DNA of 64,000 nucleotides from Actinorhabdospora filicis (GCF_030269765.1 NZ_BSTX01000006.1:124001-188000); one strand, 5' to 3'. Positions 16,730 to 25,564 are shown, counted from the first letter of the stretch. Notes: generated by a model not told the origin, from the sequence alone. Numbers and translations: made by a program.

Positions 16730-17947
16730 ATGCCCGCCGCCCTCCTGCGCCGCGTCGTCCACGAACGTCCCGAGATCCGCGTCATCGCCGCCGCGAGCCT
16801 GGCCAACACCGTCGGCGCGGGGATGCTCATGCCCCTCAGCGCCATCTACTTCACCGGCGTCGTCGGACTGCCCGTCGCGCAGGTCGCCCTCGCCCTCGGT
16901 GTGGCCTCGTGCGCGGGCATGCTCGCCGCCGTCCCCCTCGGGCACCTCGGCGACCGGCTGGGCGCCCGCAACGTCCTGGTCGGCCTGCTGCTCGGGATCG
17001 GCGCCATCATCGCCTGCTACCTGCTGGTGGACAGCATCTGGCTGTACGCGCCACTGGTCACCGCCGCGCAGATCCTCGACCGGGGCGTCGCGGGGGTGGC
17101 CGCCGCCCTCATCGCCGAGGCCGTGCCCGGCGCGGCCGAACGCACCCGGGCCCGCGCCCACCTCCGCTCGGTCGTCTACACCGGACTCGCCATCGGCACC
17201 GGGCTCTCCGCGCTCGTGCTCGCGCTGGGGGACGCCACCGCCGCGCGGATCGGCATCGCCGCCGACGCCGCCACCTGCGTCCTGGCCGCGCTGCTCTACC
17301 TCCGCCTCCCCGCCCGGCCGCCGCACCCGGCCGGACCGCGCCCCTCACCGTGGCGGGCCGTGCGCGACCTGCCCTACCTGGGCATGATCGCGCTCTTCTC
17401 CGTCCTCGGCGTGGTCGTCACCATGACCACCTTCGCGCTGCCCCTGTGGATCAGCGCCGACACCGCGATACCGCGCGTGGCGATCCCCGCGGTCTTCGTG
17501 GCCAACACCGCCGCGAACATGCTCGCCCAGGTCCCCGTCGCCCGCCGCGTCGGCAGCCGGGCCGCCGCCGTGCGCGCCGCCGTCATCGCCGGGGCCGCGC
17601 TCGCCGTGGCCTGCCTCCTGCTCGCCGCGACCGCCGGGACGCCGCCGCTCGCCGCGTCGGCGCTGCTGGCGGGCGCGGTGGCGGCCATGCTCACCGGAAG
17701 CCTGTGCGCCAACAACGCGCTGTTCTACCTGTCCACCGACCTGGCCCCCGCCGACGCGCAGGGGCAGTACCAGGGACTGGTGGCCGCCGGAACCGCCCTC
17801 GCGGCGATGATCGGGCCCGGCGTGCTGACGGCGCTCCCGCTGGCGCGCGGGGCGGCGGGCTGGGCCGTCCTGGCGGCGGTGTTCGCGGCGGCCGGCATCG
17901 GCGTCGCGGCGACGGCCCGGGCGATGCGCGAGCGCCGGGCCACCTGA
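16730..17947 (+). CDS. MFS transporter (exporter type)
   Basis: A 405-residue protein with about 12 membrane segments. The start at 16730 is chosen because AGGAGGG sits 8 bases before it; an in-frame ATG 12 codons earlier has no such site and adds an Arg-rich tail. The loop between segments 2 and 3 carries GHLGDRLGARN, the MFS signature. It sits directly after the imine-reductase-like gene and is probably co-transcribed, hinting at efflux of a related compound. Substrate unknown. Confidence 0.88.
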   Translation: MPAALLRRVVHERPEIRVIAAASLANTVGAGMLMPLSAIYFTGVVGLPVAQVALALGVASCAGMLAAVPLGHLGDRLGARNVLVGLLLGIGAIIACYLLVDSIWLYAPLVTAAQILDRGVAGVAAALIAEAVPGAAERTRARAHLRSVVYTGLAIGTGLSALVLALGDATAARIGIAADAATCVLAALLYLRLPARPPHPAGPRPSPWRAVRDLPYLGMIALFSVLGVVVTMTTFALPLWISADTAIPRVAIPAVFVANTAANMLAQVPVARRVGSRAAAVRAAVIAGAALAVACLLLAATAGTPPLAASALLAGAVAAMLTGSLCANNALFYLSTDLAPADAQGQYQGLVAAGTALAAMIGPGVLTALPLARGAAGWAVLAAVFAAAGIGVAATARAMRERRAT

Positions 17948-17987
17948 TCCGCCCGCGCCGCCACCGCCCGTCTGCCACGATGGGCCC

Positions 17988-19547
17988 ATGGCCGGGGAAG
18001 ACCCGCTCGCCGCCTATCGCGCCAAACGCGACTTCGACGTGACCTCCGAGCCCGCCGGAGCCGCTCCCGCGCCCGGGGGAAACCGCTTCGTCGTGCAGCG
18101 GCACCGCGCCACGCGCCTCCACTACGACCTGCGCCTGGAGATGGGCGGCGTCTTCGCCAGCTGGGCGGTGCCGAAGGGGCCGACGCTCGATCCCGGCGTG
18201 CGGCACCTGGCCGTGCACGTCGAGGACCACCCCGTCGAGTACGCCGACTTCGAGGGCGTCATCCCGTCCGGCGAGTACGGCGGCGGCGACGTCATCGTCT
18301 GGGACCGGGGCACGTGGGAGCCGGCCAAGACCACCGATCCGCTGCGGGCCGTCACGCGCGGCGAACTGCACTTCGACCTGTCCGGCGAGAAGCTCGCCGG
18401 GCGGTTCGTGCTGCACCGCAGCCGCGAGGACCAGTGGATCATCGTGCACAAACGCGACGGGCACGCCGTCCCCGGCTGGTCGCCCGAGGAGCATCCGCGC
18501 TCGGTGAAGAGCGGCCGCACCAACGCCGAGGTCGCCGAGGACCCCGACGCGATGTGGCGCGGCGACCAGCCCGCCGACCGAGCCGAGATCCCGCTCGGCC
18601 CGCGCGGGCACTGGACGCCCGTCACCCCCGCCGAACTGGCCGCCCTGGACGCCCTCGGCGACACCGGCCGCTGGCACGTCGGCGGCCGCGACGTGCGCCT
18701 CACCGGCCTGGACAAGGTCCTCTTCGGCGGCCCCGAGCCGGTCACCAAACGCGACTTCGTCCGCTACCACGCCGTCATGGCCACCGCGATGCTGCCGTAC
18801 CTGGCCGGACGCCCCGTCAACCTGCACCGCTACCCCGACGGCGTCGACGGCAAGAGCTTCTGGCAGAAGGCCGTCCCCGCCGGGGCGCCCGACTGGCTCA
18901 CCCGCTGGCGCGACCCGGCGCCCAAACCGGGGCGGACCGGCGAGTACGCCGTCATCGACGGCACCGCCGCGCTGGTGTGGGCCGCCGCGCACGCCGCGAT
19001 CGAGCTGCACCCCTGGAACGGCCGCCTGCCCGACCCCCGCCGCCCGTCCTGGGCGTTCGTCGACATCGACCCGGGCGAGCGCACGTCCTTCGCCGACACG
19101 CTGCTGCTGGCGCGGCTGTTCCGGGACGCGCTGGCCCACCTCGGGGTGGCGGGCGCGCCGAAGGTGACCGGCGCGCGCGGCGTCCAGATCTGGATACCGG
19201 TGCGGCCCGGCCTCGCCTTCGAGGAGACCCGCGAGTGGGTCCGCAAGGTCTCGGTGGTCGTCGCCGACACCGCCCCCGGCCTGGTCAGCTGGGCGTGGGA
19301 GATCGCCGAACGGGACGGCCTCGCGCGCCTCGACTACACCCAGAACGCGCGCGGCAAGACCCTCATCGCGCCCTTCAGCGCGCGGCCCGCCCACGGCGCG
19401 CCCGTCTCGATGCCGATCACGTGGGACGCCCTCGACGACCCGGGCCTGCCCTCCCGCCGCTCTAGAAGCGCGCCAGGAACTTCAGGACCCGCGCGGTCAG
19501 CACCCGGGCCTGCTCGGCGTCGTATCCGGCCGAGGCCGGGTCGGTGA
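17988..19547 (+). CDS. LigD-like protein: 3'-phosphoesterase domain plus primase-polymerase domain, no ligase domain
   Basis: A 519-residue NHEJ-type protein. The phosphoesterase domain (~30-150) keeps residues matching the Pseudomonas LigD active site: His39, His45, Asp47, Arg49, His81 and Tyr85. The AEP-type polymerase domain (~210-490) has the metal-binding pair Asp359/Asp361 in FVDIDPG and the third acidic residue Asp449 in LDYTQN. The ATP-dependent ligase domain is absent and the order PE-Pol is reversed relative to mycobacterial LigD. The last ~28 residues are Arg/Pro/Ser-rich and read antisense to the convergent gene (86-bp overlap). No Ku gene is in the window. Confidence 0.88.
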   Translation: MAGEDPLAAYRAKRDFDVTSEPAGAAPAPGGNRFVVQRHRATRLHYDLRLEMGGVFASWAVPKGPTLDPGVRHLAVHVEDHPVEYADFEGVIPSGEYGGGDVIVWDRGTWEPAKTTDPLRAVTRGELHFDLSGEKLAGRFVLHRSREDQWIIVHKRDGHAVPGWSPEEHPRSVKSGRTNAEVAEDPDAMWRGDQPADRAEIPLGPRGHWTPVTPAELAALDALGDTGRWHVGGRDVRLTGLDKVLFGGPEPVTKRDFVRYHAVMATAMLPYLAGRPVNLHRYPDGVDGKSFWQKAVPAGAPDWLTRWRDPAPKPGRTGEYAVIDGTAALVWAAAHAAIELHPWNGRLPDPRRPSWAFVDIDPGERTSFADTLLLARLFRDALAHLGVAGAPKVTGARGVQIWIPVRPGLAFEETREWVRKVSVVVADTAPGLVSWAWEIAERDGLARLDYTQNARGKTLIAPFSARPAHGAPVSMPITWDALDDPGLPSRRSRSAPGTSGPARSAPGPARRRIRPRPGR

Positions 19548-20037
19548 ACAGGTGACCGTCGCCGGGGTACAGCACCAGCTCGCCGTCGGCGGCCTGCGCG
19601 ACCAGGTCGCGCGCGGCGTCCAGATCGCCCTCACCGGCGAAGGACGGGTCGTTCTCCATGCCGTGGACCTGGACGGGGACCTCGTCGGGCCAGCGCCCGC
19701 CGAACTCGCTCACGGGGACGCAGGCCTCCAGCAGCAGCGCGGCGAGCGCGCCGGGCCGGGTCTGCGCCAGGAGCTGCGCGGGCAGGACGCCCAGGGAGAA
19801 ACCGGCGTGCACGACCGCCGCCGGGAGCCCCTCGCCGAAGGCGGCACCGCGCGCGATGATCGTGTCGAAACCGATCGAGCGGGCGTGGTCGACGCCCTCC
19901 TCGACGGTCGTGAAGGTCCGGCCGTCGTACAGGTCGGGCGTGTGCACGGTGTGCCCGGCCGCGCGCAGCTCACCGGCGAACGACCGGACGCCGGGGGTGA
20001 GCCCGAGCGCGTGGTGGAAGAGGACTACCTCGGCCAT
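19462..20037 (-). CDS. Dienelactone hydrolase-family alpha/beta hydrolase
   Basis: A 191-residue protein with an alpha/beta-hydrolase core: HHALGLTPGVRSFA oxyanion region near residue 8, nucleophile elbow HAGFSLG (Ser ~101) where classical dienelactone hydrolases have Cys, and the catalytic His in YPGDGHLF (~160). It probably hydrolyses a small ester or lactone; the substrate is unknown. Its 3' end overlaps the convergent LigD-like gene by 86 bases. A compact size without a lid domain fits the family. Confidence 0.85.
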   Translation of the reverse strand: MAEVVLFHHALGLTPGVRSFAGELRAAGHTVHTPDLYDGRTFTTVEEGVDHARSIGFDTIIARGAAFGEGLPAAVVHAGFSLGVLPAQLLAQTRPGALAALLLEACVPVSEFGGRWPDEVPVQVHGMENDPSFAGEGDLDAARDLVAQAADGELVLYPGDGHLFTDPASAGYDAEQARVLTARVLKFLARF

Positions 20038-20095
20038 CTGATTCTCCTTCGCGGGGCCCGACCGGCCCAGCCTCGCACAGGGGTGCGACAGGGGA

Positions 20096-20317
20096 TCAGA
20101 GATCGTCGGGACTGGGCGTGGGGGCCTTGCGCTCCTCGTCGGTCCGCAGCTCCCAGTGCGAGTCGTGCGCGGTCGGCTGGAAGACCTCGTTGTAGGAGGC
20201 CAGGGCCGCGCTCACGCCCGGGATGGCCCGCTTGCGCGCCCGGACCGACATCCACGCCAGGCCCACGAGGGCACCGGCGAAGACCGCGATGATGAGACCG
20301 CCGACGATGTAGCTCAT
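20096..20317 (-). CDS. Small single-pass membrane protein
   Basis: A 73-residue protein with one N-terminal transmembrane helix (residues ~3-24) followed by a basic RARKR stop-transfer stretch and a cytoplasmic, acidic C-terminal tail. It lies upstream of the dienelactone-hydrolase-like gene on the same strand, 58 bases away. GC-rich third positions support coding. No family recognised. Confidence 0.6.
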   Translation of the reverse strand: MSYIVGGLIIAVFAGALVGLAWMSVRARKRAIPGVSAALASYNEVFQPTAHDSHWELRTDEERKAPTPSPDDL

Positions 20318-20499
20318 CCCCCGAGGTTAGCCTCGCGGGCCGCCCTCCGGATGAGCGGCGGCCCGCGCGCGACGACGGGCGTCCCCGGCGCGTCCCGCGC
20401 CCCTGCAGGGTGGCCCGGAGCCTCCCGGGGCCGTTCCCGCCGTCCTCGGTATACGCGCCGGGGGACCCGGCGGGATGGCGGGCGGCGGTAACGGGAGGA

Positions 20500-23214
20500 T
20501 CACGGTTCCCGCAGCACCCGCGCCAGGTCGCGGCGGGTGCGGATGCCCAGCTTGCGGTACACGCGTCCCAGGTGCGCCTCGACGGTCTTGGGCGTCACGA
20601 ACAGCGCGGCGGCGACCTCCCGGTTGCTCATGCCACCGGCGACCAGCTCGGCGATGCGCTCCTCGGTGGGCGTCAGGTCGTGCTCGGTGCCGCGCCGCAG
20701 GCCCAGCCGGTGGAGCTCCTCGTCGGTGATCGCCACCCACCGGACCGCGCCCAGCTCCTCGAAGCCCTTGCGCGCCGCCAGCAGCGCGTCGCGCGCGGCC
20801 AGCTTCTCCTTCGCGCGCCGCCGGACCCGCGCCATCGCCAGGTGCGCGCGGGCGTGCTCGAAGGGCATCGGGACGTCCACCGCCAGCGCCAGCGCCGCCT
20901 CCTCGGCGGCCGTGGCCAGATCGCCGCGCCCGGTGGCGACCACCGCGCGCGAACGGTGCAGGACCGCCGCCAGCCACGGCCGGGGCGCCCGCCGCGCGCG
21001 CTCCTCCAGTCCGTCCAGCAGCAGCTGCGCGCGCTCCAGGTCGCCCAGGATCGTCACCGCCTCGACGTGGTCGGCGGCCGGGCCGCACACGCCCGGCTCG
21101 GCCAGGCCGATCGACGCGCACAGGTCCGCCAGCCGCGTCAGCCACCGGTCGGCCTCCTCGGCCTCGCCGCGCGACAGCGCGGTGAACCCCCGCACGCCCA
21201 GCAGGTGCAGCTCCACCCACGCGTCGGACTCGGTGAGCCCGGCGTCGGCGATCGCGTCGGCGCCGTCCAGATCACCCAGCAGCGCCGTCGCCTGCGCCAG
21301 CACGTAACGCGCGTAGGGACGCCACGGCAGCTGCCCGATCTGCTCGGCCGTCTCCACCGCCCGCCCGGCGCCCTCGCGCGCCGCCTCCCACGCGCCCAGC
21401 CAGCAGTCCAGCTCACCGCGGTGCACCAGCGACTGCATCGCCCCCGACTCGTCACCGACCTCGGCCGCCGCCGCGCGCGCCGCCTCGATCTCGGCGCGGC
21501 CCGCGACCGGGTCCAGGTAGCGCGGGAACACCCGCAGCACGTTCCGCGACATCGACGCCTCACGCGTCCGCGACTCCGGCGGCAGCACCGCCCGCGCCCG
21601 CGCCACGTCGGCCGGATCGAATCCGAGCCCGGCGTGGAAACCGAACCACGCCGCCGTCAGCAGCGCCAGCGCCAGCAGATCCGGCGGCGCGGCCGTGTCC
21701 AGCAGCTCCAGCGCCCGCCGCGCGTCCCCCGCCCGCGCCCGGTGGTCGTCCAGCCGGTACCAGGCCTTCCGCAGGTACGCCACCGCCGCGGCCGGGCCCT
21801 CGGCCTCCTCGATCGCCCGGTCGCACAGGGGACCGGCGTGCTCGGGACCGTCGGCGTAGAACACCGCCAGCGCCAGATCCAGCAGGATCCGCACCCGCTC
21901 CGGCCCCGCCGGGGCCACCGCCAGCGCGGCCTCGTACCGGCTCCGCGCGCCCGCCGCGTCCCCCGCGAAGAACACCCGCTCGGCCGCCGCCGCCAGCAGC
22001 CGCGACCGGTCCGGCTCCGGGGCGTGCCGCGCGGCCAGGTCCAGCATGTCCGCCGCCGTCGTCGGCGCACCCCGCCCCAGCGCCCGCGCCGAGGCCTCCT
22101 CCAGCGCCGCCGCGATCCGCTCGTCCGGGCCCGTCGCCGACAGCGCCAGATGCCACGCCCGCGCCTCGTCATCGGCCGCCGAGGCCGCCAGCTTCGCGTG
22201 CACCCGGCGGCGCTCGCCCGGCGCGGCCGCGGCGTAGACCGTCGAGGCGAGTAAGGGATGCGTGAAGCGCACCGCGCCCCGGTCGAAGTCGACCACGCCG
22301 GAGTCCTCGGCGTCCTGGAGCGCGGCCATCCCGTCGCCGGGCAGGACGGTGCGCAGCCCCGACAGCTCCGGCTGCGGCATCGCCGCCGCGTACAGCAGCG
22401 CCTCCCGCGTCGGCGGCTCCAGCGCGTCGATGCGGTCGCGGACGGCCTGCGTCAGCGTCGGCGGCAGCGGCACGACCTCACCGGCGGCGCCCTTGCCGGA
22501 GCGGTCCATCGCGCGCGCCATCTCCAGCGCGTAGAACGGGTTCCCGCCCGTCGACGCGTGCAGCCGGGTTAGCACCGGCCGCGGCCACGACCGCCCGGTG
22601 CGCTCGCGCAGCAGGCGGTGCAGCGCGCCGGCGTCGATGCCGCCCAGCCGCAGCATCGGCGCGCGGGCGTCGCCGAGGGCCTCGCCCGCGCCGAACGGCG
22701 CCTCGTCGGCGTCGCCGCGCACCGCCGCGATCACCACGACGCGTTCCCCGGTCAGGCGGCGGACGGTGTACTCCAGCGCCGCGCGCGTCGGCTCGTCGAG
22801 CCACTGGGCGTCGTCGACGCCGATCACGACCGGGTTCCAGCGCGAGAGGGTCCGGATCACCCCCAGCACCGCCAGGTACACCGCCCGGCGGTCGACCTCG
22901 CCTTCGCCCTGGCGGCGCAGCAGCGCGCACTCCAGCGCGTCGCGCTGCGGCACCGGCAGGAACGACAGGACGTCGCCGTTGACGGGCCGCAGCAGGTCCA
23001 CCAGGCCGCCGAAGGACAGCCGCACCTCCGCCTCGGCCGCCCGGCAGGACAGGACGCCGAAGCCGCGCCCGCGTGCCGCCTCCATCGCGTGCCGCCACAG
23101 TGCGCTCTTGCCGATCCCGGCCTCACCGGCGATGGTCAGCGCCGCCGGCCCGCCCGCCGCGAGCACCGCGTCCACGGTGGACAGTTCGACGTCCCGGCCG
23201 ATCAGTTTCGCCAC
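20500..23214 (-). CDS. LAL-type LuxR-family regulator (large ATP-binding regulator)
   Basis: About 904 residues from the GTG at 23212-23214, which follows a GGGGG stretch; more upstream frame is not supported. The N-terminal STAND/AAA-type ATPase has Walker A AGEAGIGKSALWR (~26-38) and the VVIGVDDAQWL Walker B (~130). A long helical TPR-like middle follows, then a C-terminal LuxR helix-turn-helix (~840-900: LTPTEERIAELVAGG ... KTVEAHLGRVYRKLGI). LALs are activators that respond to ligands such as sugars. Codon 321 is TTA. It lies downstream of the GGGGPT-repeat gene beyond a strong hairpin. Confidence 0.9.
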   Translation of the reverse strand: MAKLIGRDVELSTVDAVLAAGGPAALTIAGEAGIGKSALWRHAMEAARGRGFGVLSCRAAEAEVRLSFGGLVDLLRPVNGDVLSFLPVPQRDALECALLRRQGEGEVDRRAVYLAVLGVIRTLSRWNPVVIGVDDAQWLDEPTRAALEYTVRRLTGERVVVIAAVRGDADEAPFGAGEALGDARAPMLRLGGIDAGALHRLLRERTGRSWPRPVLTRLHASTGGNPFYALEMARAMDRSGKGAAGEVVPLPPTLTQAVRDRIDALEPPTREALLYAAAMPQPELSGLRTVLPGDGMAALQDAEDSGVVDFDRGAVRFTHPLLASTVYAAAAPGERRRVHAKLAASAADDEARAWHLALSATGPDERIAAALEEASARALGRGAPTTAADMLDLAARHAPEPDRSRLLAAAAERVFFAGDAAGARSRYEAALAVAPAGPERVRILLDLALAVFYADGPEHAGPLCDRAIEEAEGPAAAVAYLRKAWYRLDDHRARAGDARRALELLDTAAPPDLLALALLTAAWFGFHAGLGFDPADVARARAVLPPESRTREASMSRNVLRVFPRYLDPVAGRAEIEAARAAAAEVGDESGAMQSLVHRGELDCWLGAWEAAREGAGRAVETAEQIGQLPWRPYARYVLAQATALLGDLDGADAIADAGLTESDAWVELHLLGVRGFTALSRGEAEEADRWLTRLADLCASIGLAEPGVCGPAADHVEAVTILGDLERAQLLLDGLEERARRAPRPWLAAVLHRSRAVVATGRGDLATAAEEAALALAVDVPMPFEHARAHLAMARVRRRAKEKLAARDALLAARKGFEELGAVRWVAITDEELHRLGLRRGTEHDLTPTEERIAELVAGGMSNREVAAALFVTPKTVEAHLGRVYRKLGIRTRRDLARVLREP

Positions 23215-23235
23215 ATCCGCCCCCAGGTACTCGAA

Positions 23236-23264
23236 GGCCGTGCCCGCACGAGGCGGGCACGGCC
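23236..23264 (-). terminator. Perfect 12-bp hairpin between the repeat-protein gene and the LAL gene
   Basis: Arms 23236-23247 and 23253-23264 pair perfectly with a 5-base loop, but only a weak T-rich tail follows in the leftward direction. It lies 11 bases past the stop of the GGGGPT gene and 22 bases before the LAL start. It should stabilise or end the short message and lower read-through into the regulator gene. Confidence 0.6.
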
Positions 23265-23275
23265 GAAGGAAAGCG

Positions 23276-23605
23276 TCACTTGCGCGGACCGGTGGGCCCG
23301 CCACCGCCCGCGCCGTCGTCGGCGAGCTGCGGGGCGGTCGGTCCGCCCCCGCCGCCGCCGTCGCCCAGGTGCGCGGCGACGACCTTCGTCGGGCCGCCGC
23401 CACCGGAGCCGTCGACGGCGACCGGGCGCGTCGGACCGCCCCCGCCGCTGCCGTCGACGAGGTGCTCGCCGGCCTTCACGGGGCGCGTCGGCCCGCCGCC
23501 GCCCTGCCCGTCGTCCTCGACGGCGTGCGGGACGACGACCGGCCCGGTCGGCCCCCCGCCGCCGGCGCCGTTGTCGCGATGGGCCGGGCCGCTTCCTGTG
23601 CTCAT
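23276..23605 (-). CDS. Small protein made of six GGGGPT repeats
   Basis: A 109-residue protein from an ATG with an AAGGGGG ribosome-binding site 4 bases upstream. After a short MSTGSGPAHR start, the pattern (D/N)-G-x-GGGGPT occurs six times, with the Thr at residues 20, 40, 59, 73, 90 and 105. Repeats 1-3, 5 and 6 are followed by a hydrophobic or basic residue and Pro (RPV, GPV, APQ). Linkers of 5-11 residues vary (for example VPHAVED, KAGEHLV). There is no signal peptide, Cys or membrane segment. Third positions are almost all G/C in this frame, supporting coding. No family recognised; a multi-core peptide precursor or an unstructured adhesive protein are possibilities. Confidence 0.7.
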   Translation of the reverse strand: MSTGSGPAHRDNGAGGGGPTGPVVVPHAVEDDGQGGGGPTRPVKAGEHLVDGSGGGGPTRPVAVDGSGGGGPTKVVAAHLGDGGGGGGPTAPQLADDGAGGGGPTGPRK

Positions 23606-23812
23606 GTATCCCCCTTGATCCTCGTGCGCTCGACGCGCACTTCTCTTATGCCCCTTCATGGTGGGGTGAGGCCGCCGGGAGCGCCACCCTCGAATCGGGC
23701 GGTGGGCAAGTGTGGGGTTCGTCCCCGATATGTGGGGACCCCCGCCGTTCGTAGCTTTCTCCCGTGCCGGTTCGTCACCGGCGCGAAGGAACATCGGGAG
23801 GGAAATAAAACC

Positions 23813-24742
23813 ATGCGCAAGACTGCGACCTTAATCGCGCTCATCCTCGCGGCCATGGCCGCGCTGTTCACCGCGCCCCAGGCGGCGAACGCGGCGACCA
23901 CGGGGGACGGGGTGTCGCTGGACGCCCGCAAGGCCGCCGGAGCCGAGGGGGTCACCCTCAACTCGGCGGTCAGCTCCTGGTACTCGGGCACCGTCGGTGC
24001 CGGCGGTACCCAGAGCTGGCAGTGGAACAACGCCCCCGCCGACGCCTACAAGGTCGGCTTCAGCCCGTCCGGGGCCAGCACCTCGGCCGTCTGCCAGTTC
24101 CAGGTGACCCGCACCTGGTACGTGCAGCAGCCCGGTGGTGAGCGCGAGTTCCACTTCACCATCAAGAACACCGGAACCATCTCCTGCGGCACCACCATCC
24201 TGCTCAACTCGCTGAGCGCGTTCACCAACTGGTCGACCGGTGGCGTCAACCCCGGCGCGACCCAGACCTGGCAGTGGAACAACGCCAACCCGCTCAACTC
24301 GGCCCACCTCGTGGGCCTGATCCCGAGTGGCGCCACCGGCACCACCGCCTGCCAGTTCGAGGTGACCCGCACCTGGTACGTGCAGCAGCCCGGTGGTGAG
24401 CGCGAGTTCCACTTCAACGTCAAGAACGTCGGCACCATCGCCTGCAGCGCCTCGATCCGCCTGGCCAACGCCACCACGTCGACCTCCTGGTCGACCGGCG
24501 CCCTGAGCCCCGGCGCTTCGGGCACCTGGCACTGGAACAACGCCAACCCGCTGACCGCGGTCTACCTGCCGGGCCTGTCCCCGCAGGGCGCCTCGGGCCT
24601 GCAGAGCTGCGACCTGGAGATCACCGCCGAGTGGTACCTCCAGCGCCTCAACAGCGGTACCGCCGAGCGCGAGTTCTACCTGACGGTGAAGAACGTGGGT
24701 TCGCTCGCGTGCACCGGAACGGTCCTGCTCGCCACGGCGTAG
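23813..24742 (+). CDS. Secreted triple-repeat protein
   Basis: A 309-residue protein with a clear Sec signal peptide cleaved after ANA (residue 27). A short linker is followed by three repeats of about 80-88 residues (~48-132, ~133-220, ~221-309), each with SW(Y/S)(S)TG, W(Q/H)WNNA, an EREF(H/Y) strand, an (I/L)(S/A)C end motif and two Cys likely to form one disulphide per repeat. Repeats 1 and 2 share 56 identical bases (24103-24158 and 24361-24416), so one copy is recent. The fold looks like an all-beta, lectin-like domain, but no family is named. Codon 7 is TTA; GGGAGGG lies upstream; a strong terminator follows. Confidence 0.8.
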   Translation: MRKTATLIALILAAMAALFTAPQAANAATTGDGVSLDARKAAGAEGVTLNSAVSSWYSGTVGAGGTQSWQWNNAPADAYKVGFSPSGASTSAVCQFQVTRTWYVQQPGGEREFHFTIKNTGTISCGTTILLNSLSAFTNWSTGGVNPGATQTWQWNNANPLNSAHLVGLIPSGATGTTACQFEVTRTWYVQQPGGEREFHFNVKNVGTIACSASIRLANATTSTSWSTGALSPGASGTWHWNNANPLTAVYLPGLSPQGASGLQSCDLEITAEWYLQRLNSGTAEREFYLTVKNVGSLACTGTVLLATA

Positions 24743-24753
24743 TGGGGGAGTGA

Positions 24754-24784
24754 GGGCCGGGTCCCGATGGGGCCCGGCCCTTTT
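24754..24784 (+). terminator. Intrinsic terminator of the triple-repeat gene
   Basis: A 12-bp stem (24754-24765 with 24769-24780, one G-T pair) with a 3-base loop is followed directly by TTTT (24781-24784). It starts 11 bases after the stop codon and also faces the convergent Erm gene. Confidence 0.88.
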
Positions 24785-24796
24785 GCCGTGCCGTCC

Positions 24797-25564
24797 TCAC
24801 AGCCGCCCGAACACCGCCAGCCACGTTTCCGGCGGGACCAGTCCCACCGGCAGCCACGGGTCTGCGCCCGCCGCCGCGAAGGCCGCCCGGACTCCGCGTC
24901 GCGAGTGGACGGTGGCCAGGCTCGCCGCGAGGCTCCCGCCCACGCCGGTGAAGCCGGTCTCCACGGCTTGCCGCCACGCGCCGGCGCGGCCGGGCGGCAC
25001 CAGCGGCCTCGCGCGGCGGGTGAGGGTGAGCAGCCCGGCGTCCACCGATGGGCGGGGCCGGAAGGCGTCGCGGCCGATGACGCCGGGGTGGCGCCACTCG
25101 AACCACGGCCAGGTCAGCACCGTCAGCCGCGTCCAGCGCCGGTAGTGCCCGGCGCGTTTGCGCGCGTACTCCAGTTGCGTGATCAGCGCCGCCGTGCGCA
25201 GGTTCGGTGCGTCCAGGCACCACGCGACGATCCCGGCGGTGGCGGCGAAGGGGATGTTCCCGGCGACGTGGAACGGCTCGCCGGGATCGGGGGCGGCGCG
25301 GAAGTCGCCGCGCCGGACGGTGACGCCCGGCGCGTCCAGGTCCCGCGCCAGCAGCGGGTCCAGTTCGTAGGCGAGGACGCGGAACCCGCGTGCGGCCAGC
25401 GCGCGGGTCACGGCGCCGCGCCCGGGCCCGGGTTCCAGGACGAGGTCGCCCGGTCCCGCGCCGGAGGCGGCGGCGAGGCGGTGGGCGACGGACGGGTCGT
25501 GCAGGAGGTTCTGTGAGAGCGCGCGGCGGCGCGCGTCGACGGCGGTACGCCGATGGGAGGCCAC
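24797..25564 (-). CDS. Erm-type 23S rRNA (adenine-N6)-methyltransferase
   Basis: A 255-residue protein from the GTG at 25562-25564, with AGGA nine bases upstream. The N-terminal SQNLLHD matches the Erm/KsgA SQNFL signature. The SAM-binding motif I is EPGPGRG (44-50) and the catalytic motif is NIPF (103-106), followed by the basic C-terminal domain. Erm enzymes methylate A2058 of 23S rRNA and give macrolide-lincosamide-streptogramin B resistance; a KsgA-like housekeeping role is less likely given the motif set and leader. A WhiB7-like promoter, leader peptide and hairpins lie upstream, so expression should be inducible. Confidence 0.88.
   Translation of the reverse strand: MASHRRTAVDARRRALSQNLLHDPSVAHRLAAASGAGPGDLVLEPGPGRGAVTRALAARGFRVLAYELDPLLARDLDAPGVTVRRGDFRAAPDPGEPFHVAGNIPFAATAGIVAWCLDAPNLRTAALITQLEYARKRAGHYRRWTRLTVLTWPWFEWRHPGVIGRDAFRPRPSVDAGLLTLTRRARPLVPPGRAGAWRQAVETGFTGVGGSLAASLATVHSRRGVRAAFAAAGADPWLPVGLVPPETWLAVFGRL

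Noticed and set aside
22598..23812. Long N-terminal extension of the triple-repeat exoprotein
   Set aside because: It is antisense to the LAL and GGGGPT genes; the real start at 23813 has a signal peptide and ribosome-binding site.
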